From contig OX467083.1 of assembly GCA_950106755.1 (NCBI GenBank), positions 1,339,501-1,403,500 of the forward strand: 64,000 nucleotides of DNA, in the 5' to 3' direction. The first letter of the stretch is position 1, and the number at the start of each line of letters is the position of its first letter. This DNA comes from Climacium dendroides. Its lineage: Eukaryota > Streptophyta > Bryopsida > Hypnales > Climaciaceae. Position numbers and translations under genes: made by a program. Positions 47,170 through 58,629 of the stretch are shown in pieces. Below the pieces are notes generated by a model. The model did no database searches and was not told where the DNA came from. It saw nothing but the letters and a program-made list of their open reading frames with translations.

Positions 47170-50100
47170 GAACTATGCTCAACCAAGCAACTAGTTCTTA
47201 ATTTCAATACCTACCGATCAATATTGACCTTTTGTACCCACCTGCCTTGCTGGCCAGGTGGTTTGGCTTCTCATTGTAGTCACTTAGATGATAGTTTTCC
47301 TTAAAATATAAAAAAGTAAATGCATAAGGTAGTTTGTTCTAAAAACACCCATGCTCTAAGAGCGATCATGACAAAGGGAGTGGCTGCTCATTTGGCCCCT
47401 GCGATTGGTATTTTTTAGCCTCTTAAAACTAATTCTAAACTATGGCAGTTGTTTGCCAAATTTTGGTTTTAAAATCTCAAATTTTGGAGTTTAGACAAAA
47501 TACTTGGATCTCCTTTTGGGGACCCTTTAACAAAATAAAATGCAAGAAATCACTTCTAAAGTTGAAGCTTCACCATATGGGGGTGAGTTTACTCCAAACT
47601 CAACAATAAACAAAAAATAAAAATAACTTAGAGGACTTTTGAAAATTGTCTTGGGAGCGATAGCTTCGTTGGTGGGTTAGCACCACTTCCAAGGACAATA
47701 GTTTAACACGTATGTTAGTATGAACATTTGGAGGCTTGGTTTCAACCCAAATTCTCCACAAAAAACACCAAACAAATTTTGTGGACCATGTATTCTCAAA
47801 ATCTAAATGTTAGAGGGATTTTCAAAATCAAGTGGCGTGAATTCCCACACAAAGCACTTGTTTAAGAATTGTTAGTAATTTGACACAACTTCAACACAAT
47901 TATCATAAAAGCAAGCTCTAAAGAATTCTAACTAACAACATTGCTAGAATTCAGCTAGAATTTCTTTAGGATTAGTACCACCATGCAATAAATCGAAAAC
48001 CCAACAGTTTTGAGGGATTAAACCACTAAAAAAACATGAAACAAAGATGGCAATATTCAAAGGGATCCCAATGTCTTTTGAAGTAAGCAACAAGACACTA
48101 ATTAGCTTGAAAACAAAAGCATTAGGCTCCAAATGCAAGAAAATAAGAATGTTTTTTTTTGCAAAAATGCCAAAAATTCAAATAATGTGGCCTCAAAATG
48201 GTCAAATAACAAAATGAAAAGGGTGTAAAGTGAGAAGAGGGGAGGACTTTTATACTTTTCCAAGGCCTTTTTTCCTTCTCAAATTATCTAAAACCACTTA
48301 TGTGAAAATCAAATTAATGCTAAAACTTCAAATTCCACCCTACTATTGTGATTGCTTCAACTTTTGGAGAAATACTCCAAGTGCCAAACATATTGTATCA
48401 TTGTATTCACAAGACCCAAATTAGTCTAGGGAACCATTTAGTGGAAATTAGCAATTAGCAAACTAACGAAAAAGGGATAAAATTCAAATGTTGGAATTTG
48501 CCTTTTTTCAAAGTTTGACTAGCTTAGGTTGTTTGGAAGGTTTGAGAAAATAAGAAAAGAATCCAGGTTGACTTCAATTGGACATTGTATGCTCCTAGTC
48601 CACCAATCAATTCATCGCAAACTTTGTAAATATGTTGTTGCTACCATTTGGATACTTATTGGTGTTAAAATGTTGTGAAATTTGTTTGGGAGTTTATTTA
48701 GGCTAAAACACACTATCCTAATTTTTAGTGGGATTTTACTACTACATGGATAATTTCTATGAATTTTTCAATGTTGTTAAATGTATTTGACTTCCCATAG
48801 AGTCATCTTCTGCAATCTAAAAAAATATGAAATTTTTTGGGCAACTTCTAAGAGGTCCCTTAAAGCTAACTACAAGTTTATATTTATATTTTTAATAGTA
48901 GGAGGATTTAAATTCTAACCTCTTGATTTAAATCTTTTGGGGAGGAATCATTCCCGTACTAAGGAATCTTAATGAACCAACTATTATTGCACTCTTGGCA
49001 TATTTTTATGCTAAAAACACTTCTTTCCATTCTTTGTTCACATGATTTTTGGAAACGTGGATTTTCACCTACAAAGTTGCACATGACTTTTTTTCCCAAT
49101 TCTTGCAAATTGAATAGTGACCTATACATGGATTTCCTATAGGAATTTTTGAGACTTATTAAGACTTTTGACAACCTATCTACCCACTCTTTTAGCATGT
49201 GACCTGTCACATGCACCTTATAGATAAATTGATAAAGTTTAATTTTGGTGTTCCTACTACTTTAGCCATTAGGGCTCTGAATTATCTCAACCCTTTAATG
49301 GACATTCTACATACCTACTTAGACATTGGAATGGTAAATAGAAGGGCTTAGAGCACTTCCAAACTTTTTGGTAATAATACACCATATTCGTAGGGACTTC
49401 TACTAAATACAATGTTAACACTCTTTTTAGGTCATTTTTATTTTAAAAAAGATACTAATAAAAATTGAGCAAAAAAAATTTCCAGGCCCATGTGACAAAT
49501 ATAGGGCTTACATATGGTAGCCATCTACAGTACAATTGTAGATTGTAAGGACCCTAGACTCTTTTGCTAATGCTAATTCTAGGCATACGATCAACGTTTC
49601 TTGTTCACTCAACTTTTGGGACTAAAAAGAATTTTGATCAAAGACAATTTCAATCAAAGACAAACTAGAAAGACGTTTCATGCGTCAAGAAAAGACCTTG
49701 ATCTAGCACCATCTTATGCCTAAATTGTGGTTCATTAGTTATCTGAAATAATTTTCTTGTGGCCTCCCATCCTCCTCAATTGGAGCTGACTTGGACTAAA
49801 AAAGGGAGTTAGAAAAGAAGATAAGAAAAATCCCATTCTCATTTGTCTAACAAAATTGGATCTATACATAAAAAAAGATTGAAACCTTGCCTTCCGCCCT
49901 CAACAAAGTGAGCTTGGACTAAAAAGAATAAAAATAAAATAAAACAAATTAAAAAATATTTAAAAAATAGAGAAAAGTGGTCTAAAACCTCAATGCTTAG
50001 GAGCTCACTTGGAAAAATGTCTCCAACCATAGTCATTGGTAGCATCCTGACTTGTCACTAGTTCAAGGGGTGGCACCCCGGTGACCAAGGTTGCTATTTT

Positions 50101-50285
50101 GTTAGCGTGTGTACATGAGTTTGTAAGCTTATGAACCTATGAGTATAAAATTTTTTTGAGTGAAAACCTATGATTGTTGTTACTTGGACCTATGACTATG
50201 GATATTAGAATACTAGAGAATTACAATACAATTAAAGTAATGAACTAATTTTTTTCATTTTGTCAATAAACGGAAAGTATAGGAG
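47170..50285. other. AT-rich intergenic, no gene seen
   Basis: Frames of 60-85 codons only, none recognisable. No clear foldback. Confidence 0.5.
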
Positions 50286-51000
50286 ATTAGATGTTGATCA
50301 ATATTTTCTCACGGCTTGGGATCTTTTGAGGATGATGGAGGGAATCAACCCTTTAGTTTTGATGTGCAAATTGATGGATTTAATCAAATTTTAGAAAAAA
50401 CAATTTGGTGAAGAAGTATTGATTCTATACAAAAAGAGCTTTGTTAAACTAAATTTCATTTTGGTTGATCATTGTCTTATTGTAGTGTGGGTCTCCTTGA
50501 GGCCAATAGAAGGATAATAATAATTTTCTCTTGATGTACTATTGTTGAATTTGTTTAGATTTCTTTTTAAAATATTTTCATAAGGGTTATTTTTATATCT
50601 AATGATCTTTGTTACACTTTATTTTGGTTGATCATTATTTTGTAGCAATGTGGGTCTTCTTGGAGCCAATGGCACCTCTATTTTGATGTACTAGTAATCA
50701 TACTTGTTAAGATTTTGGAAAAAAATAATTTATTGATAGGGATTATTTTTGTAAGGAATGAACTTAATTACAACAAATTGTTCATTAGTTGATCATTGTC
50801 CTCTTGTAGAACTTCCCGGGGGATCCAAGTCTTTCATATTGATTTGATGGTTGTTTGCTTGATCATTAATTCATTGCCCACTTGTTGCTTGGGGCCGAGA
50901 GGACAATCAAGCATTGGTCGTCTTGATTTGCTACCTGTTGAACTTTGCTAGATTTTAAAAAGAAAAAAAAATTGGTGTTTGAGATTGGATTGAGAATTTT
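50286..51000 (+). repeat. Degenerate tandem repeat, unit about 165 bp
   Basis: 'ttggttgatcattgtc' (50461), 'ttggttgatcattatttt' (50625) and 'agttgatcattgtcct' (50788) recur at a spacing of about 164 bp. Each is followed by 'tgtagNNNtgtggg' or a similar stretch, 'ttgatgtacta' and a 'gattttNaaa' end. A weaker unit precedes them (about 50293, 'gttgatcaatatt'). No ORF is kept across the units. Confidence 0.6.
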
Positions 51001-52170
51001 ATGATTTTGCTTGAAATCTTTTAGCATCAAGAGGAGCCCCAACCACCCCCCGAATTTTTTTATGGTTGATTAGAGTTCGTAGGGCAAATTATCCCCTCCC
51101 CTCTTATTGGTGATGAAATGAATTTTCCATACAATTAGTAAGTGCAATTTTATGTGTCCAAGTGTAAAAATGGTAAACTATGTGTTTCTATCCTAATTTG
51201 AAAACCTTTAAACTCAAGTCATACATTTTGCTTTAGAAGCATTAACTATTTTTAGAATAAATATTGTAATTCAACAGAATATTCTACACAACCTTATTTC
51301 CATTCCATTCATCTTTCACATCAATTGAATTCTTCATCTTTGTAACATATCTTTCTAATATTTTGGACAATATTAAAAATTAGAATTTTCATCTGAATTC
51401 TATATAATCATAGTAATAGGTCTACAATGATAGGTCCACAGTAATAGGTACTAAAATATACTAAAAATAATCAAATTTTGACCAAATTTTTTAGATATAA
51501 TTATTTTTTAGAAATATTGTTCAATTTTATTATGCTTTTTTGAATTTCTGAATTCAATGCTTACATAATCCTTGCTCATTGCTCATAGGCTCATGCTCAC
51601 ACACTCACAAAATAGCATTGCTACCGTCTTCGCTACCTTGGTGACAGTTCAAAGTTCAAACTGTCATTGTTGGATTCCTAATCAAGCGATTGATAATTGT
51701 TGTACTATTGAGTCCTGGTGGTTGGAGATGTCCTTGGTATCACTCTGAGGATATAAATACTATTGCCGTCCCTATTTGCATTTTTTTTAAACAAGGTGAT
51801 TGTGCCCACTTACATTCTAAAGAATGCAATGAGTTGACTCATCACCCTATCACATACATGGACTAACATTTGCGGTAGAGAAACCTAAGCGGTCCTTGCA
51901 TTGAGAAAATTTGCCCATTGGCCTTAAATTGCCATGTGATATTCACATCTTTTACCAAATTTGCAAATTGACCTTTTAGCATCACGTTATTGTTAGGTTG
52001 CAAAATCTAGTAATTCTCCAAATAAATCAATAACAATTTGGCCCTTAGCAATCAGGGACCTTTGACCTCTTAGTTTGGAGGGTTTCTCTTCAACAAAACT
52101 TCACATCCCAATTGTTCCTCCTCATCACGTGGTCATTTTTTAATATTTGGTAACTAAAACAAAGGTATTG
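51001..52170. other. AT-rich intergenic, no gene seen
   Basis: No ORF above 60 codons and no repeat end recognised. Confidence 0.5.
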
Positions 52171-52174
52171 GTTC

Positions 52175-52412
52175 TTCAAAAGTTGGCTCCTCTGTGGGCT
52201 CTTGTGTTCACTCCCCGTGGATTTAGTTGTTGGCTCTCCCGTTGGCTCATATGTTCACTCTTCTAAGGCTAGCAATATAAAATCTTTGATTAATTGTGTT
52301 GATGGTTCCTTTGTTGGCTTGTATGTTAATTCTTCTGGGGTTTTGAAAGTAAATTCTTAATTTTTTTGCGTAAAAGGCTCTTTTGCTAGCTTGTATGTTT
52401 GTTCTTCCAAGA
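52175..52412 (+). repeat. Four diverged units resembling a coding repeat
   Basis: Units near 52180, 52231, 52301 and 52372 (spacing about 51, 70 and 71 bp) follow the pattern 'ttggctcNtNtgttggctNNtatgttNactcttc'. Translated in each unit's own frame they read like GSxVGxYVxSS. Stops and frame changes separate them, so this is a relic. Confidence 0.45.
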
Positions 52413-52439
52413 GCAAATATGACTTGAATTCATTTAGAA

Positions 52440-52690
52440 ATACTGAACTTGATTGTAGTGTGTTTGTTATGAGAAAGTTATGGACAATCTTATTTTTTGG
52501 GCAATTAGAGCATCTTGAAAAAATAACTTATAGAATTTATCCCTAAATGGAATTTTTATAATTTTTCAAAAAATAAAATTTCACATGGTTTAATTTACTT
52601 GCTAGGATAATCTCACCATTGGAAATAGTGCATTTTAATTCCATTGAAGAGATATTAATAATTTAGATTTTCCTTCTATCCCATACCTTC
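52440..52690 (-). repeat. Dispersed AT-rich repeat R1, inverted partial copy
   Basis: Read on the minus strand it contains 'aaaatctaaattattaat', 'ccaatggtgagatt' and 'gcaagtaaatt'. This is the same order as 5290-5540 and 12620-12700 on the plus strand. Confidence 0.6.
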
Positions 52691-52750
52691 TTTTACTTAA
52701 TAATTTTTTAAGGAATAAAAATTAAGTTCATTAGAATTCATAATCATTAT

Positions 52751-52752
<2 letters not shown>

Positions 52753-52817
<65 letters not shown>
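52753..52817. repeat. AT dinucleotide microsatellite
   Basis: About 32 uninterrupted AT units, flanked on both sides by the direct repeat 'cattagaattcataat' (about 52731 and 52845). Confidence 0.95.
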
Positions 52818-52821
<4 letters not shown>

Positions 52822-52883
52822 ATATATAATCAAATGCATAATCATTAGAATTCATAATTGATTTAGAAGAAAAATCATCATCA

Positions 52884-53500
52884 ATAAAATCGAGATTCAA
52901 GAAGGCTCATGTGAAGATGTTTGATGGAAAAAATTTCGAAATTTGTCAATACCACATGGAAATTGTCTTTAAAGAAAATGGATATAAATAAACAATAATT
53001 GGTATTGACAATGGCCAACCTACTTTAGGATGCTTGTTTCAATTAAGAGCAAAAATCAATGATTGATCTCTAAAATGTGAAGAATGACTAAGTAAAGATG
53101 CTTATCTCATTTAGCATCACGAGAAAGATTCTTAGCAAACTAAAAAGAACATTGTGGATAGCCTAACTAGAGTGTTTGCATTTGAAGAAAATTTCAAAGA
53201 AAATTTTCACATTACAAGGCAAATTCTATGAATGCAAATGAAATCAAATGATTATAGTATGTTACATATGTAGAATGCTTCTAAGATGGCATCATTATTG
53301 ACAAACATGGAAAGTCCAAATTCTCATATCAAGTTATTTTGAAAACTATTTGTAGCCTCCTGCCAAGGTACAATAGAATTGTCGAAAGTTGCAAATAAGG
53401 AGCAAGACAATTGAATATTTGAAAGATAAACTATTTTAGCATGAAGGAATCATGAAGGTATATAGAACCAAAAAAGATGCAATTGATCAAGCTTTCTTTA
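52884..53500 (+). pseudogene. Ty1/copia gag-like relic
   Basis: Translated with frame changes and stops, the stretch reads HVKMFDGKNFEICQYHMEIVF, then NIVDSLTRVFAFEENF and LLPRYNRIVES. The order resembles copia Gag: an F-x-G-x-NF/W start, an L-rich middle, and an 'LP..Y...V' motif. No long frame survives and no LTR or protease/RT region was recognised nearby. Moderate to low certainty. Confidence 0.35.
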
Positions 53501-53671
53501 CTATACATGCCAATTCTTCACAACCTTTAACCACAAAGACCAAGCGTTCTAATTTTGACAATGAATCAATGCAAACACATTCCAAGCACATAAAAATGTG
53601 TTTTTTATCCATCATTTTTTGAAGATTTATGTGTTGGCTTTTTAACATTTTTATAGTGTAGATTTTGAAGA

Positions 53672-53860
53672 GTTTGCTTTGCAAGTATTCTATTATTCAA
53701 TAGGTATTGGTAGGTTTGGCCTCAAAAACTAAAAATTTTAGTTCAAAAAATTATTCTTCATAAAAAGTAATTCAAAAATCTTCAAAAATCACTATGATTA
53801 GAACTTAACATTTTGAAATTAAGAAAAAAACTTCTTGTGAAAATAACAAATATTTGACCT
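53672..53860 (+). repeat. Dispersed repeat R3, copy 2
   Basis: Matches 15410-15620 ('ttcaataggtattgg', 'taggtttggcctcaaaa', 'atcactatgattagaactt') but lacks the internal tandem duplication and has an extra 'cttcaaaaatc' stretch. Confidence 0.65.
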
Positions 53861-55499
53861 TTCTATTTGTATAAAAAAAAAATGCAACCTCTCATACGAA
53901 AAGGTATAGTAAGGATTTTGTTGTTGTGAGAGTTAGGTTGTGTCCTTGATACAAATAGAAAGATTTATATATGAAGAAGTGCAAGGGCTTGTTTCTTGGC
54001 ATTTTAACATGGAATGTGAAAGTTAGAGTAGCTTCATTACAAACATTGAGGCAGATGTGATTGAAATTGTTGCACTAAGGCAACACTTTTAGATTGCACT
54101 ACATCACTGTTATTACTTTTTGCTTTGTAGGGAGACGCTTACAATGCTCAACCCACAATATTTCTAAGGTCTTTTGAGTCCATGTGAGAACTCATGGAAC
54201 TACTTACAAACCACGTGTAGTTAAAGAGGGAGCAACATTCACATAAGTTGGAGCAGCATTGGGGAGAAGGAGCAACATTCATGAGAGGGTCCCAAAAAGT
54301 TGCAACAAGTTATTGTAGGATGAATTAAAACACACTACCACTATTCCAAAAAATGGAGAGATGCAACTAGAAGTAGGCAGGGCTTGAAATACCTTTTCAT
54401 GTTGTATGTGAAGTTGATGTGGTGGAAATGCATGATATGGTTGAAAAATCCATAATTTTCACATTATGTCCGAATGCCAAGAAACAAAGTTTGTATACTT
54501 TTCCTCCAATTCCTTGCAAAAAGCTTTCTAGTGGTATTAAGAACACTACAAGCGGATTTACAATTTTTTAGATCTTAGTGTATCAATCAAACAAACAAAA
54601 AATAAACAAACAATCTAATTTAAGGTATAGACTAGTCACGTACCTTGTGTCATTGCCACAATCCAAATAAAAATAAAAATAATTTTTTAATTTTTTAATT
54701 TATAAAAACTTTAAAATACAATATCTTTTTAGCATGATGGAGTGAAAGGGCTTTGTTGTGTGAGAGGTTGTGTTCTTACATAAAAACTTAGAAATTCAAT
54801 AACCTTTTGAACACAAAATGAAGTCCGTGCATTTTTCCTTATATAGACCTTTTCAATTGTACCAAAAACACCACCACAAAACTCATCATTTTCTAGATCT
54901 CAATATAACTTAATTAAGGTATAGACTAATGTATCCTATACTGTTCCTACAATTTTAAGTTAGGCTATTTGTTTTGTTTGTTATGGTGAGATCTCTAGAA
55001 TTGTGCATCCTTTGGTCGTGTAATTAGTACTATTGGAAAGCTCTCTTTAAGGAAGAATGCATGGACTTTGTTTCATAGCATTTGGACCTATGCTGTGAAA
55101 GTTATAGAAATTTGAGTTATTTTTTGGTCTAAAAAAATGACTTTTATTTATTTTTGGCTATAATGGGAATGGCACAAGGGCATACTAGTATATAATAAAA
55201 GTAAAAGAAAAAAAATTTAAATTCATAAAAACTTTGAAATTCAATAACTTTCACACTATGAGTAGAATGACTTGTGTTGTTACTACAACCAATAAAAAAA
55301 GTCTTAGTAATTTAAAAAAAAATTAATTCATGAAAACTTCAAAATTCAATATTTTTTTCCATGAGTTGGAAGGCTACAAAATAAAGTCCATGAACTGCTT
55401 TTTGTAGAGAACTTTCTGACTATACTAAGAACACAACCAAGATATGCATGGTCTAAGAGATCTCATGGTAACAAACAAAGTAGCCTAACTTAGCCCTTA
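53861..55499. other. AT-rich intergenic, no gene seen
   Basis: No ORF above 60 codons. No element ends recognised. Confidence 0.5.
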
Positions 55500-55690
55500 C
55501 ATGTCAACATGGACATTTGGCATCCGATGGATGATAGGACGGAAGTGCAACTATTCATCGTTGGAACTTTATTGTGAAAATGGGAGGTCTTCTAAAGTAT
55601 TTTGACTTTCAATGAATGATTTTGCAATTTTTTAAATGAATGATTCTGGTAACCAAAGGGATGATTTCCATGGTCACCAAAAGATGTCAC
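55500..55690 (+). repeat. Dispersed repeat R2, copy 2
   Basis: Plus-oriented copy sharing 'gaagtgcaactattcatc' and 'gatttccatggt' with 13690-13960. Together with the inverted copy at 56745-56930 it brackets about 1.05 kb, so the pair may be the inverted ends of one element. Confidence 0.6.
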
Positions 55691-56744
55691 AAAGTATTGC
55701 TATTAAATTCAGAATAGCACGGGGCCTTTGCTATGGAAATGCTTTATAAGTGGTGTTTAATACCCTTAAACACCCTAAATAATAATAAACCTACCCTAAA
55801 ACTCTCATTTTCCCAAATCCCTATCCTACAATTTCTACTATACCTTAGAGATTGCCATACCTAGCTTTGATTTAATATAACTTTTGAAAAGTAACTCCAA
55901 ACAACTTGAAACTTTGCCACAATATACATTAACTATCTAACTATTTACTTACCAAATTTCATCACATTCTAAGATATTGTTCAACTTTGATGAACATTTT
56001 CTTATTATTGACTTCCTAATCCCTCATTTCCTCTTCAACCCAATTGTATTTTGATGCATAACTCTTAGATCTTAAGTTCATTGAAGCTAAAATTTTGATA
56101 AAAGTTAGAAAATAAGGTAAGATAAAGCCTTCAAATTTTTGTTTCCATTGCACAATTTCTCAATAAGAATGAAGTTCCTCAAAACGCCCTCTTTGATTAC
56201 CTTTGAATTCAAACACCTTCACTTCAAAGTTTCATAATTTTTTCTTCATAATAGATCTAGATCCAAAACTTGGCATCATAGTAGATCAAGTGTTCAAAAA
56301 CTCAAATCCAAAAGTTTATATCCATTCAACACTTATCCAAAATACAACACAAAAATTCCTCAAATCAATGCTCCTTTCAACATAAAACTACAACAAGTAC
56401 ACAACTAGCACTCAAAATACCTCTTACACTCCCCCAAAAATAAGAGAAAAAGACAAAAAAAACTGGCCCTTGTTTCAAGTAACAACTTAGACCCCAAGAC
56501 AACTAACCACCGATTAACCCTTATTCTAACTCCACTAACCTTAGTATCAATTACTAACCAATCGATTATCAACCGGCTTCTACCAAGTTAACTAACACAA
56601 ACTCAATACCAAGCTACTAACACCAAGCTTCAAATACCAAATAACTACAAATACTAAATGCATTTTTACTAATAAACAAATATATCATTTCAACTACTAG
56701 ATGACCCACATCATGACACCGTCCTTTAACCCTTAAAAGACGAG
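55691..56744. other. AT-rich core between inverted R2 copies
   Basis: A/C-rich on the plus strand from about 56.0 to 56.7 kb, with many 'aacta' and 'accaa' words. No ORF of note. Confidence 0.45.
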
Positions 56745-56930
56745 CTAGTCACCATGGAAATCATCAGTTTGAATATTGTGTGAATTGTTGGTTGAAAAAA
56801 TTACTATAGAAGACAACTCCTTTTCACAACAAAATTGGGAGGTTGAATAGTTGCTCTTCTATCCTACATGAAGAGATTCTATCATTCATTAGCCAAGAAA
56901 ACGTCCTCTACATTGTTTATAGGTGAAGGA
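56745..56930 (-). repeat. Dispersed repeat R2, copy 3 (inverted)
   Basis: On the minus strand it follows copy 1 closely: 'gaagagcaactattcaacc', 'ccaacaattcacacaatatt', 'gatgatttccatggtgac'. It is closer to 13690-13960 than to its neighbour at 55500. Confidence 0.6.
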
Positions 56931-57108
56931 TTAGGGTATGGATGAAAAAAAGCCTTGTTGCCACCCCACTCAAGCAACCAATAACGTAGGAAGGCTTGGA
57001 AAAATTGGGAATGCTAAGGGAACACTTTGGGAACACCCTTGTCAAAGTACCCTAACGCACCCCAATGTGATGCCCCCAAATGTCTTGATACTTGGCAATC
57101 GATTATCA

Positions 57109-57843
57109 ATTGTCCATCCTATTCTGCCATTCAAAAGAATTTTGCATAATATATAATATGATTAACATTGTTGTCTTGCATAATCAACATTCAATTCTTA
57201 TGCATTTCCAATCAAGCATACCAAACTTAGACTTCAAAAAAGTAAAATTCTGCTTTTGGTGAATTTTTTTGTTTAAACTTCATAGTTTTACATGATAATT
57301 GATTGAAAATCATTAATGATGAATTTCTTAAATTCAATTGCGAGGATATGTAGGAAACATCCATATGCACATCTTTCCTTCAAGAAGCATCTCTAAAATG
57401 TTTTAGAACCTCCTCACAAAAGGATTCAAAAGTTAGGGTGACAATGTCCAAATCTTGAAAAACAGATATTTCTTTATTGTAATTCAATTTTGTTGTCACC
57501 CCAACTTTTAAAACTGTTGTGAAGAAATTCTAAATTTTTTTGAAGATGTTTTTTGAAGGAAAGATGTATGTTTGGATGTTTCCTACATATTGCCCCAATC
57601 AAATTTAAAAAATTCATCACCAATGTTTTTCAATGAATTATCATGTAAAATCATTGAAATTTAATGGAACAATTTACCAAAAATGGAATTTTGTTTTTGA
57701 AACCCAAAGTTGAATTGGTACACTCGATTGGAGTTGCGTAAGAATTGAATGCTAATTATGGAAGACAAAAAAATGTTAAGCATATGCTACACTCTGCAAT
57801 TTTCTTCTTAGTTAGTTTTGAATGGCAGAATAGGGTGGACAAT
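57109..57843. mobile_element. Large foldback element, 735 bp
   Basis: The left end ATTGTCCATCCTATTCTGCC with CATTCAAAA is inverted at the right (TTTTGAATGGCAGAATAGGG with TGGACAAT). The arms continue for over 300 bp with 'aggaaacatcca' against 'tggatgtttcct', 'tctttccttcaa' against 'ttgaaggaaaga', and 'agttagggtgaca' against 'tgtcaccccaact'. The right end abuts block C. No coding capacity and no target duplication found. Confidence 0.8.
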
Positions 57844-58402
57844 GGGGGTCCTGTACAGTCCAGTACAAGCTGTGGAGGTTCAATCTCGATCTCTTCAGGT
57901 ATGTTAATGTGCCTCTACCATAGTGTGATCGAGAAATGGAAATTTGCTTCAATTGGCGGAACTCCACAACTGGCGTGGCGTTCAAGTCAAATTCGATTTT
58001 GAACCCAACAGATTATGCATGGAGCATCAAGGTTTGGAACTCAACAGTTAATCTCAATTCCACTACCCGTGTGAGCAAGCCTCACTGTAGAGAATGGTGC
58101 AAATAATGACAGCAGAAGATAACGAGTGAAATAAAGATAAGGTAACTGTTGGATTAATAAAATATAAAGCCTCAGGAATGTGCAGAACCTGGTCACTAGA
58201 ATCATTTGTTGTTGAATGGGCAGCGAATGCCTCTTTGGTGAGCACAGGACTGAAAGACGGCTGGACGTTGTACACCTTCGGAGTAAATTACGAGTGGAGT
58301 CGTACCCTTGTACTTACACCCTACCTGGTGACGAGATCAGCCACTAAATTTACAACGGAAACAATATCTGAGCTGTAAAATTAAGAGGCTCAGTCAGCCC
58401 CC

Positions 58403-58629
58403 GGCGCAGGGAGAATTGGCCCCCTCATTGCCCCGGTCAACTGTGGTTTGACAAAAAAGCCCCCTATGTTGTGCCAATTTTTTTGGCAATTCTTGCATCT
58501 CCCATGAGTAATTTGGAGCCTCTGATTGCAAATATGAATTCAGAATTTCAAAAAAAAATTAAGCCTTGCAAATAAAAAATTCCAGGGCTTGCCCTGGAGG
58601 GGCAATGAGGGGGTCAATTCACCCTGGCC
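58403..58629. mobile_element. Mutator-like MITE with perfect 9-bp duplication
   Basis: The target duplication TCAGCCCCC flanks the element exactly (58394-58402 and 58630-58638). The ends are imperfect inverted repeats of about 30 bp: GGCGCAGGGAGAATTGGCCC at the left and, read inverted, GGCCAGGGTGAATTGACCCC at the right, both followed by a CCTCATTGCCCC stretch. The interior is AT-rich without an ORF. Block B lacks the insertion, so it came after the B/C split. A diverged relative lies at 13970-14460. Confidence 0.85.

Noticed and set aside
52697..52900. 67-codon frame with an Ile-Tyr repeat
   Set aside because: It is only the translation of the AT microsatellite.
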